33,121 bases of DNA from Deltaproteobacteria bacterium (GTDB lineage: Bacteria; Myxococcota_A; UBA796; UBA2385), in assembly GCA_018401435.1 (NCBI GenBank), contig JAGYJW010000024.1:1-33121 (forward strand), in the 5' to 3' direction. The position numbers and the translations under genes were made by a program. Of the stretch, positions 17,481 to 24,633 are shown in pieces. Below the pieces are notes generated by a model. The model was not told the origin of the DNA. It ran no database searches and saw nothing but the letters and a program-made list of their open reading frames with translations. Every line of letters starts with the position of its first letter. Position 1 is the first letter of the stretch.

Positions 17481-17513
17481 CGGCCCGAAGACCTACGAGC
17501 AGGAGGACGTTGA

Positions 17514-18881
17514 GTGAAACGAAGAACCCTGAATCCCCTCGCCCGCTTCCTGCGGGATAACCTGACGCCCGAGCGGTGGGCAACCGTCGAGGACCCTCGC
17601 AAGCCTCGCGGGGTTCGCTACAAGCTGGTGGGCTTGCTCAACCTGCTTGTGTTGGGCCTGACCGTTGGCTCCCGCACGCTGCGCGATGTCGAGCGCCTGG
17701 GCATGAAGCTGGCGGTCGGCCGGGCTCGGGCTGCGCGGCTCGCCCCACGGGACACGACGCTGTACACCTTGGTCCGGCGGCTGAGCCCCGCGGCCCTGAC
17801 TCCGGTCCTCGTGGACCAAGTCAAGGAGCTGTGGCTGAGCAAGCGCATGCAGGTGGACCCTGCGATCGGCATCTCGTTGGTGGCCATCGACGGCAAGTGC
17901 CTGGGCGCGGACCGCGAGCTCAAGCACCCGGAGTCCACCGGCATTGCCGTCCCGCGTCGGACCGCCTCGAAGCGCCGCTCGGAAGCGCAACGCGACGAAG
18001 GTCACCGATGCCAAGCGGGGAAACCTTCAGCTGCCGGACATGGACCCGGGCCCGGACGGGAAGGTCTACCTGGTCAAGGCCCTCCGAGCCGTGCACGTCG
18101 CCTCCGCCGCCAAGGTGGCCATGCATCAAGTGGTCATCCCGGCGCATCGCGGCGAAGCGCCGATGTTCGAGGGCTTCGTCCGGGAGCTGATTCAGGCTAT
18201 GGACGTGCCATGGTCCAGTGCGTCTCGGTGGATGCTGGCTTCGTCACCATCCAGAACCTCATGATGCTGGCGGTGTCGGGGATCCCCTACATCGCCGCGC
18301 TCGAGAGCAATGCGGGCGCGCTGCACCGGCGCCTGTCCATGGTCATGGGTCAGGGCACCGATGCGCCCCCGCCGGGCGGGTGGATCGCCGAGACCCAGGA
18401 GGTCCGCAACAAGGCCCAGGTGCACCGACAGTTCGGCCGGATCGACGAGCTGGGCGACTGCATGGAAGGCGACTACCGGCAGGTCTGGCGTCAGCGAACG
18501 ACGATCGTCAAGGCCGGAAAGCCGCCCGTGATCGATGACCGGCTCTTCATCACCAGTCTGCCCATAAACAGGCTCACGCCAGCGCAGTGCATGGCCGCCA
18601 TCCGCGCCCACTGGGGGATCGAGAACGACTGTTTCTGGACCCTCGACACGCAATGGAACGAGGACACCCGGGCCTGGGTCAAGCACGGCCTGGGTCGAGA
18701 GTCGCTCGCCGTCCTCCGGCTCATTGCCTACAACCTCGTTCGCATCGTGCGGCACCGGGTGCTGCGAGACGGCGAGGCCCGTCCAACGCCCAGACGGGCG
18801 GACCGCTCACCCACAACCTCAAGCGCAGGAAGGCAAGGCCCTTCCGCGAAGTCATGGAGCTCCTCCGCGACGCACTGGTGA
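17514..18881 (+). pseudogene. DDE transposase (IS4-superfamily/ISAs1-like), multiply frameshifted
   Basis: GTG at 17514 follows AGGAGG by 7 bp. The opening EDPRKPRGVRYKLVGLLNLL is the DDE_Tnp_1-associated N-terminal domain, LVAIDGK holds the first catalytic Asp, VSVDAGFVTIQN the second, and HWGIENDCFWTLDTQWNED the Glu region. The section from about 17970 to 18200 is coherent only one frame over (GPDGKVYLVKALRAVHVAS, HRGEAPMFEGFVREL), returning to the first frame at YGRAMVQ. A third shift near 18775 moves the C-terminus into another frame (THNLKRRKARPFREVMELLR). So at least three indels; a functional enzyme is unlikely unless these are sequence errors. Confidence 0.85.
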
Positions 18882-18882
18882 T

Positions 18883-18908
18883 GCCCGGGATCCTTCCCGA
18901 TCCCGGGC
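18883..18908 (+). other. Perfect 10-bp-stem hairpin at the 3' end of the transposase gene
   Basis: GCCCGGGATC and GATCCCGGGC pair perfectly around loop cttccc, at the end of the transposase reading frame within the insertion sequence. It is GC-rich and may act in transcription termination, though AACATAACG rather than a T tract follows. Confidence 0.5.
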
Positions 18909-19090
18909 AGAACATAACGACCCCGCTCGCCCAGGCTCTTCCCCTCCCTCTCTCGGCAACCCATCGCAGCGACAGGTCCCGGCAAGCATGGCCGCGTCCT
19001 CATCGTGTGTCTACGAGCCGGGGAACGGTCGAAACACACCGCAGAGCTGGGGTAGGATCAATGGATATTCAGGTCTACCGATCAAGCCTG

Positions 19091-19099
19091 GTCACCTTT
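19091..19099. repeat. Right 9-bp target-site duplication of the insertion sequence
   Basis: GTCACCTTT, identical to 17278-17286, immediately outside the right IS end. Confidence 0.85.
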
Positions 19100-19108
19100 G
19101 CGCCTCGA

Positions 19109-19567
19109 CTATGCGTTCGCCGAGAGCTTCTTCGCCACCCTCGAGTGCGCCGCGTCCAGCTCGACGGGCCAGAAGGCCAGCAGGCTGTCGCCCGCAAGAG
19201 ACGCCACCTCGCCGCCGAAGTGGGTGACGGCGTCCACCGCGCGCCCCTGGCCCTGGTTGAGCAGCTCGGAGAGGGCCCAGGCCCCATCGGGACCATGGAT
19301 CTCCGCCAGGCGCTCGCGGATGCGGCTGAAGCCCACGATGTCGGCAGCCAGCACCACGGCGCGCAGGCGATGGGTGGGCGGACTGCCGGGCGCCTGGGCC
19401 AGCCGCGCCACCATCCAGGGTGAGGTGAGGCCCCGCGGGGCGTCATGGCGCAGGTCCGGCGGATCCGTGCGGGGGGGGGTGGGCTCATGGGTCCCTGCGC
19501 TGGCCGGGGTGCTGCAAGATTGCCCTCCGGCTGGCCAGCCCAACGGAGGGGGCGCGAAGCCGCCCAC
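19109..19567 (-). pseudogene. Truncated class III adenylate/guanylate cyclase
   Basis: Only the front half of a cyclase catalytic domain is present. RAVVLAADIVGFSRI carries the first metal-binding Asp, and VTHFGGEVASLAGDSLLAFWP the second, both intact. After VELDAAHSRVAKKL the frame ends at TAG 19109-19111, about 60-80 residues short of the rest of the domain (no transition-state Asn/Arg region). Close relatives of this motif type are usually fused to AAA ATPase and TPR regions over 1000 aa long. The insertion sequence lies 9 bp beyond the stop, so truncation happened beside, not at, the IS junction. Start is uncertain: GTG 19567 or ATG 19414. Confidence 0.7.
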
Positions 19568-19624
19568 GACAGCACCTGGGGCCCCCCCGCTTCGCTCTCC
19601 AGGACCCTGGGTTAGCCGCCGGCC

Positions 19625-20974
19625 ATGCACCTGCTCTGGATTGAAGACGACCCCGCCCTGCGCCGGGTCTACCGCGGCCTGCTCGAGGGCGAGGGCTACC
19701 TGCTGGCCGAGGCCGCCGAAGCCACCCAGGCCCGCGCGGCCGTGCACAAGCGCCCGCCCGACCTGGTCCTGCTCGACCTCATGCTGCCCCCCACCCAAGC
19801 TGCCGCAGACGGTCTGGCCCTGCTGGCCGAGCTGCTCGCGGTGGCGCCCGAGGCCAAGATCATCGTGCTGACGGGTGCGGGCGGCACCGACACCGCCCTG
19901 CAGGCCATCCAGCGCGGGGCCTTCGACCTGCTGCACAAGCCGGTGGACCCGGACGTGCTGCTGGTGGTGCTGCAGCGCGCAGCCGCCCGGCTCAGCCTGG
20001 AACGCGCCTTGAACGACGAGCGCGAGCGGGCCCGGCAGCAGCGGCCACGTGGCGCGATGTTGGGCGATTCTCCTGCCTTTCTGGCCTGTGTCGATCTGGT
20101 TGACCGGGTCGCGCCCACCGACCTGCCGGTGTTGGTCCTGGGAGAGAATGGCACCGGAAAGGAGCTGCTGGCGCGGCGGGTGCACACGGGCAGCCGGCGA
20201 TCTGCGGCCCCACTGGTTGCGGTCAACTGCGGAGCGTTGCCGCCCACCTTGTTGGAGAGCACGCTCTTCGGGCACGAGAAGGGCGCCTTCACCGGGGCCG
20301 ATCGCGCCCGCCCGGGCCTCTTCCAGCAGGCCGATGGGGGCACCCTCTTTCTGGACGAGGTCGGGGAGCTGGAGCCCCCCACCCAGGTCCGCTTGCTGCG
20401 TGCCTTGGAGTCGGGGGAGATCCTGCCCGTGGGCGCGTCTTCGCCCATCTCCGTGGACGTGCGCCTGGTCTCGGCCACCAACCGCGACCTGGATCGGGCC
20501 GTGGCCCAAGGCGCCTTTCGTGACGACCTGTTCTGGCGCCTGCGGGGGGTTGAGGTCAGCCTGCCGCCCCTGCGGGACCGGGGCGACGACATCCTGCTGC
20601 TGGCCCGCCACTTCTTGGAGGAGGCGGCCGACCTGGTGGGGCGCCGCGCCCCCCGCGCCCTCACTGATGCGGCCCAGGACGCCCTGCGGGCGCACCCCTG
20701 GCCCGGCAACCTGCGCGAGCTGCGCCACGCCATGCAGCGGGCCAGCGTGATGGCGGGGGATCGACGCGAGCTGACCGCCGCCGACCTGGGCTTGCGTCCA
20801 TCGGGGGCCGGGGGCGATGGATCCAGCCTCGCCGCGCAGGTGGAGGCCCTGGAGCGGCGCAGCATCAAGGCCGCCCTGGCCGCCGAAGGCGACAACCGCA
20901 CCCGCGCGGCGGCGCGGCTTGGCCTCTCCCGCCAGGGGCTGCTCAACAAGATGGCCCGCTACGAGATCCCCTGA
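19625..20974 (+). CDS. NtrC-family sigma-54-dependent response regulator
   Basis: 449 residues in the classic three-part order. Receiver domain 1-120: acidic pair Asp8/Asp9, phospho-acceptor Asp51 (LVLLDLMLPP), Thr83 and Lys105. AAA+ domain about 145-380: Walker A GENGTGKE (173-180), the sigma-54-contacting GAFTGA loop (220-225), Walker B GGTLFLDE (238-245), and SATNRDL. C-terminal Fis-type helix-turn-helix from about 415 (NRTRAAARLGLSRQGLLNKM). All catalytic residues are intact, so it should activate sigma-54 promoters on phosphorylation. No histidine kinase is adjacent. Followed by the PilZ gene 103 bp on. Confidence 0.95.
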   Translation: MHLLWIEDDPALRRVYRGLLEGEGYLLAEAAEATQARAAVHKRPPDLVLLDLMLPPTQAAADGLALLAELLAVAPEAKIIVLTGAGGTDTALQAIQRGAFDLLHKPVDPDVLLVVLQRAAARLSLERALNDERERARQQRPRGAMLGDSPAFLACVDLVDRVAPTDLPVLVLGENGTGKELLARRVHTGSRRSAAPLVAVNCGALPPTLLESTLFGHEKGAFTGADRARPGLFQQADGGTLFLDEVGELEPPTQVRLLRALESGEILPVGASSPISVDVRLVSATNRDLDRAVAQGAFRDDLFWRLRGVEVSLPPLRDRGDDILLLARHFLEEAADLVGRRAPRALTDAAQDALRAHPWPGNLRELRHAMQRASVMAGDRRELTAADLGLRPSGAGGDGSSLAAQVEALERRSIKAALAAEGDNRTRAAARLGLSRQGLLNKMARYEIP

Positions 20975-21077
20975 GCGGCGCCCGCAGGTCGCCCGCCCCC
21001 GATCCCATGGCTTTCTTGCGGGGCCCTCATCTCTTGCGGCCGCGATCCGTAGCCCTGCTTGAGCCGGAGGTGTGTCC

Positions 21078-21500
21078 ATGCGTGGGACCGAGATCGAGAC
21101 CCTGCTGCGTGACCAGGGACAGCGCCACTGGCGCCGTTTCGCCCCCACGCCGGAGCTGCCGGCCAAGGTGACCCTCATCATTGAAGGCGTGCGGCTGCGA
21201 GGCCGCGCGGTGCACGACATCTCCCTGGGTGGCCTGGCCATTGGCCTGCGCTTCTACGACAAGCGCCGAATCGCCATTCTGCAGCCGGTGCACCTGGAGC
21301 TGGTGGTCGCCGACGACGTGCCCATCCGGCTGCAAGGGCGGGTGCACCACCTGCAGACCCGGCAGAGCTTTCTGACCGAGTCGGTGACCGCCGGCCTGCG
21401 TTTCGACGAAAACCTCGCCTATCTGCACGGCCGCACCGCGATCGCCCGCTACCTGCTGAAATTGGCGCGGCTGGAGGTCGGCCTGCGCAAGGCGAGCTGA
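21078..21500 (+). CDS. PilZ-domain protein (c-di-GMP receptor candidate)
   Basis: 140 residues. GGAGG ends 7 bp before the ATG at 21078, which is preferred over the GTG at 21072. HWRRFAP near residue 20 supplies the arginines of the first c-di-GMP contact, and HDISLGGLAIGL the D-x-S-x2-G second motif. The domain (about 18-120) is followed by a short helix (AIARYLLKLARLEVGL). PilZ proteins bind c-di-GMP and control motility, secretion or polysaccharide output. A diguanylate cyclase gene lies 1 kb downstream on the other strand. Confidence 0.85.
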   Translation: MRGTEIETLLRDQGQRHWRRFAPTPELPAKVTLIIEGVRLRGRAVHDISLGGLAIGLRFYDKRRIAILQPVHLELVVADDVPIRLQGRVHHLQTRQSFLTESVTAGLRFDENLAYLHGRTAIARYLLKLARLEVGLRKAS

Positions 21501-21557
21501 ACGCAGCCCCCCGTCTCGTGCTACCCCAGGGTCTCTGCTTGCAGCCCTGGATTCGCC

Positions 21558-22526
21558 GTGCCTGCTGCCCCGTCCCTGCCCTTGCCTTTTGACCAGGCCC
21601 GGTTGAGCCCTTGCGGGGGCTGCGCGGCGCCTTGCTGCACCGTGCTGCCGGTCTACGACTTCGATGTGCGGGGGCTGCCCGACATCGACTATGCGCTCTA
21701 CCTCTGCAACTTCGAGCGCATCGAGCTGGCGATCAACGAGGTCGGCGGCTGGCGCGTCCATTACCGCGCCCCCTGCCGCCAGCTGGACCCGGTGCAGCGT
21801 CGCTGCACGGTGCACGGCAGCCCCGACCAGCCCCGGGTGTGCCAGAAATACGACGCCCACGCCTGCTTCTACACCTCCATCTTCTCTGCGGACGGGTCGC
21901 CGCGCATGGTGCGCATGGACCGCGGCCGGGTGCTGGCCTGGGCGGCGGCCTGCACATTCGGCGAGGACCGGGTGCTGGTGGGCGCACCCGACCCGACCGG
22001 CCTGCTGGGCTGGCTGCCCCCCCTGCTGCCGGTGGAGCATGGCCCCATCCCCGAAGATGGCCCCCACCGGGCCTCTCAGGCCCGGCGCTGGTCGGAGCTG
22101 CGCGCGCCCTGTGATGCCTGCCCGGCCTGGTGCTGCCAGCGCCTGAGCTTCCCCCACAGCCGCCCCGAAAACGCCAGCCAGGTGGACCACCTGCGCTTCG
22201 TTCTCGGCTTTCCGGGCGTGGAGATCCAGGTGGACGCCCACGACGCCTGGTCCCTGGTGATCCGGGCCCGCTGCGGACACCTGTTGGACGCCGGCGGGGT
22301 GGGGCGCTGCGGCATCTTTGGCCAGCCCGAGCGTCCCGGCGTCTGCCAGCGCTTCGACGCCCTGTCCTGCGCCTACCAGGAGCGCTTCAGCCAACCCCAG
22401 CCACCATCGGTGGCCCGCTTTGGCTTCGAGGCCTTTCCCGCTGTCGCCGAGACCTTCGTCTTTGGTGACGGGGGTCACATCGTCGAGCGCCCCAGCTTCC
22501 GGACGCTTCAGGCCGCCTGCGGCTAG
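21558..22526 (+). CDS. YkgJ-type cysteine-cluster protein, two tandem domains
   Basis: 322 residues from GTG 21558 (no clear ribosome-binding site). Two copies of the YkgJ-family (zinc- or iron-chelating/Fe-S) cysteine pattern appear. The first, residues about 19-100, has CGGCAAPCC, APCRQLD, RRCTVHGSPDQPRVCQKYD. The second, about 185-275, has CDACPAWCC, ARCGHLLD, GRCGIFGQPERPGVCQRFD. Most family members carry one such domain of about 100-200 aa, so this looks like an internal duplication. Metal and function are unknown. It converges with the GGDEF gene, stops two bases apart. Confidence 0.82.
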   Translation: MPAAPSLPLPFDQARLSPCGGCAAPCCTVLPVYDFDVRGLPDIDYALYLCNFERIELAINEVGGWRVHYRAPCRQLDPVQRRCTVHGSPDQPRVCQKYDAHACFYTSIFSADGSPRMVRMDRGRVLAWAAACTFGEDRVLVGAPDPTGLLGWLPPLLPVEHGPIPEDGPHRASQARRWSELRAPCDACPAWCCQRLSFPHSRPENASQVDHLRFVLGFPGVEIQVDAHDAWSLVIRARCGHLLDAGGVGRCGIFGQPERPGVCQRFDALSCAYQERFSQPQPPSVARFGFEAFPAVAETFVFGDGGHIVERPSFRTLQAACG

Positions 22527-22528
22527 CG

Positions 22529-23521
22529 CTATGCGGCACCCCAAGGCGTCGCGTTGGCGTGGTGGACGGCCTTCTGGTCGTACATGGCGCCGTCGGCCAC
22601 GCAGAGCAGCGCGTCAAGGTCGGCGATTTCGGGGGTCCGGACCGCGAAACCAGCGCTATAGGCCAGCTTCCAGCTTCCCGCCCTCTGACCGCGATTGAAT
22701 GCGCGGACCGCCTCATCCAGGCGCTCGAGCTGCCGCTGCACCGCGAGCGGGCCGCTGCGGCAGCTCAGGACGCAGAACTCGTCGCCCCCCTGCCGGGCGC
22801 TCCAGTCACTGCCGCGAAAGACCTGCTTGAGGATGTCCGCCATGGCCTTGAGGGCCCGGTCTCCCGCATCGTGGCCAAAGCCGTCGTTGATGGCCTTGAA
22901 GTGGTCGAGGTCGATGGTGACGATGGCGAGGGGGCCCAGCAGGTCGCTGTGATGGTCGTCGGCCCGGAACAGGTGGCGGGCGGCATTGGCCAGGCCTCGC
23001 TGGTTGCACAGCCCCGTCAGGGTGTCGGTGGTGGCCTCGTGCAGGGTCTGCATCTCGGCGGCGACCATGCCGGCCAGATCGGTGAGGCTGGCCAGGTCCT
23101 CGGCGCTGAGCTCGCGAGATTGGCGGTCGATGATGCAGAGGGTGCCGATGGGCTGGCCCTGCACCACCAGCGGAACTCCCGCATAGAAGCGGATATCCGG
23201 GGAGCCGGTCACCAGCGGGTTGTCGATGAAGCGGGTGTCGGCCAGGGCGTCGTTGACCACCATGGCGTCCGCCTGCAGGATCGTGTGTCCGCAGAAGGAC
23301 TCCGCCCGGCCGGTCTGCCGGACCTCCAGCCCGTCGATGGACTTGAAGTACTGCCGGCTGCTGTCCACCAGGCTCACGGCGGCGATGGGCACGTCGAAGA
23401 GCCGCCGCGCCAGACGGGTGTGCCGGTCGAAGCGCTCCTCCGGCGAAGTGTCGAGCAGCTGGAGGGAGCGCAGCACCGCCATGCGGCGGGCCTCATCTGC
23501 GGTGACTGGGGGGCTTTGCAC
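22529..23521 (-). CDS. GAF-GGDEF diguanylate cyclase
   Basis: 330 residues from GTG 23521, chosen because AGGAG lies 8 bp upstream; an ATG at 23623 would collide with the divergent lipoprotein start. A GAF sensor covers about 20-155 (LLDTSPEERFDRHTRLARRL, RAESFCGHTILQ). The catalytic domain covers about 165-320 with an intact GGDEF (245-249) and an I-site RGSD (236-239) five residues upstream, as in cyclases inhibited by their product. It makes c-di-GMP from GTP in response to a GAF-bound signal, in the cytosol. No EAL domain. It may supply the PilZ protein nearby. Confidence 0.93.
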   Translation of the reverse strand: MQSPPVTADEARRMAVLRSLQLLDTSPEERFDRHTRLARRLFDVPIAAVSLVDSSRQYFKSIDGLEVRQTGRAESFCGHTILQADAMVVNDALADTRFIDNPLVTGSPDIRFYAGVPLVVQGQPIGTLCIIDRQSRELSAEDLASLTDLAGMVAAEMQTLHEATTDTLTGLCNQRGLANAARHLFRADDHHSDLLGPLAIVTIDLDHFKAINDGFGHDAGDRALKAMADILKQVFRGSDWSARQGGDEFCVLSCRSGPLAVQRQLERLDEAVRAFNRGQRAGSWKLAYSAGFAVRTPEIADLDALLCVADGAMYDQKAVHHANATPWGAA

Positions 23522-23621
23522 GAAGGCACTCCTGGACGGACCTGGGCTCGACTTCGGACCGCCCGCGGCCGCCTTGAGCGAGAATCCTCCGCCTTTGGCA
23601 AGATCGCCCGCGGAGGTCTCC

Positions 23622-24251
23622 ATGTCTCTCGCCCCCCTCTTGATCCTGTTGGCCCTGGCCGGCTGTGGCGACAAGGTCGCCGACAGCGGCGAAGCGTCCG
23701 CAGACACGGATGGCGACGCCGACACCGATGCAGACACGGATGGCGACGTCGATGCAGACACGGATGGCGACACCGACGCCGACCTGCCCTATGATCCCGT
23801 TCTGGACAGTGATGTCTGCGAGGATGTACCGGGCTTCGAGGATGTGGCCGGGGCGACCAGCTACTATGTGGGCGACCTGTTTGCCGATGGCGACCGCTGG
23901 ACCGGAACGGAGTCCTGGCGCCTCTTTGCCACCTCGGAGTGGGAGGCGGCGGGCGGGGGAGACTGCGTGGCGATCTGGGATGTCACCGGCCGCACCGTGG
24001 CCGGCGGGGGCGCCTGCGGCAGCTGCGCCTTCTCCATCGAGCTGTCCATGAGCCTGGACACCGGGGCCACCACCTGCCCGGGCGACCTGACCGCGGGGGC
24101 CGAGAGCTTCTCCATCACCTACGCGGTGGAGGAGCGGGCCGGGGGGGCGGCGGGCGTCTACTTTGCCGGCAGCGGGAATCCCCTGGGCACCGGCGTCCTC
24201 ACGCCGGAGCGCCTGAGCTATGTGACCGAGGCCGCCTGCCGCTGGTTCTGA
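23622..24251 (+). CDS. Lipoprotein with Asp/Thr-rich stalk, function unknown
   Basis: 209 residues; GGAGG precedes the ATG by 5 bp. The lipobox LLALAGC places the lipid Cys at 15. Residues about 25-55 are an acidic DTDGD/DADTD repeat, probably a flexible or calcium-binding stalk. The rest is a beta-rich, Gly-rich domain with a cysteine pair in GACGSC and two further Cys (TTCPGD, EAACRWF). No family recognised. Such acidic-stalk lipoproteins are common in Myxococcota genomes. Divergent from the GGDEF gene with about 100 bp between, a likely promoter region. Confidence 0.75.
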   Translation: MSLAPLLILLALAGCGDKVADSGEASADTDGDADTDADTDGDVDADTDGDTDADLPYDPVLDSDVCEDVPGFEDVAGATSYYVGDLFADGDRWTGTESWRLFATSEWEAAGGGDCVAIWDVTGRTVAGGGACGSCAFSIELSMSLDTGATTCPGDLTAGAESFSITYAVEERAGGAAGVYFAGSGNPLGTGVLTPERLSYVTEAACRWF

Positions 24252-24288
24252 GGGGCGGCGGCCCGGCCCGGTGGCCCGGCCAGGGGCT

Positions 24289-24322
24289 GCTCAGGCCGCC
24301 GCTCAGGCCGCCGCTCAGGCCA
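24289..24322. repeat. 12-bp direct repeat (2.8 copies) overlapping the 3' end of the selenoprotein gene
   Basis: GCTCAGGCCGCC occurs at 24289-24300 and 24301-24312, with a partial third copy from 24313. Each copy contains TCA, so on the minus strand it places TGA codons in the selenoprotein frame at 24315-24317, 24303-24305 and 24291-24293. Confidence 0.85.
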
Positions 24323-24542
24323 GGGCGGCGCGAATGGCCGTCAACACGGCATCATCGGTGGGAAAGCCGTCGGGGCCCTTGCCGGCGACGCGCTGGCCGC
24401 CCACCCACAGGCTCAGCTCTCCACGGTCGCCGACCACCAGCTCGGAGGTCGCGCCGGTCTCCTTCAAGATGAGCGCCGCCAACCTGGCGGCTCGGGGCTT
24501 GTAGTTTCAAGGCACGCAATAGCGAATGACGACCTGCGCCAT
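24315..24542 (-). CDS. SelW/Rdx-family selenoprotein (CxxU), in-frame TGA as selenocysteine
   Basis: Reading from ATG 24542 (GGAGG five bases upstream) through the TGA at 24507-24509 gives 75 residues: start MAQVVIRYCVPU, then NYKPRAARLAALIL. The CxxU redox motif (Cys9, Sec12) directly after a first beta-strand ending in RYC, and the downstream pattern of strand, GGQRVAGKGPDGFP and closing helix TAIRAAL, match Rdx/SelW proteins of 75-100 aa with a thioredoxin-like fold. A perfect hairpin begins 15 nt after the TGA (24475-24491). The frame after the TGA shows ordinary GC-rich codons to a real stop. Alternative: a C/U-to-TGA mutation of a Cys form, or sequence error. Selenocysteine machinery is not in the window. 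Confidence 0.85.
24475..24491 (-). promoter_or_regulatory. Candidate bacterial SECIS hairpin
   Basis: In the minus-strand transcript GCCGCCA and UGGCGGC pair perfectly (7 bp) around the loop GGU, 15 nt downstream of the in-frame UGA; the loop is 22 nt from it. Bacterial SECIS elements are hairpins just after UGA whose small apical loop has G in its first positions and is bound by SelB; the CAGGU at this tip resembles that of the E. coli fdhF element. Structure is seen; function is inferred. Confidence 0.75.
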
Positions 24543-24633
24543 GGGGACCTCCGGCTGGGGACCCTTCGTCATAGCCCGACCGCCTGAGGCGGGTAGGGCG
24601 CCTGCGCTTTACACTTTGGGCCCTGGAGGCATC

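Larger units (their letters stand above)
17287..19090 (+). mobile_element. Insertion sequence, 1804 bp, IS4-superfamily/ISAs1-like
   Basis: The left end reads CAGGCTTGCTCAGTAGTCCC. The right end, read inward on the other strand, is CAGGCTTGATCGGTAGACCT. The two match at 16 of 20 positions, with the first eight identical. Both ends are flanked by the 9-bp direct repeat GTCACCTTT. Inside is a degenerate DDE transposase gene on the plus strand, with a long leader (about 227 bp) and about 200 bp of tail. ISAs1 elements commonly begin with CAGG and duplicate 8-10 bp, but are nearer 1.3 kb, so the family assignment is tentative while the borders are well supported. Confidence 0.85.

Noticed and set aside
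18883..18908. Hairpin considered as a full intrinsic terminator
   Set aside because: The stem is perfect but no T tract follows, so it is listed only as a hairpin.
21500..21558. CCAGGG/CCCTGG inverted repeat between the PilZ and YkgJ-type genes as a terminator
   Set aside because: Only six paired bases with a 13-nt loop and no T run; too weak to call.
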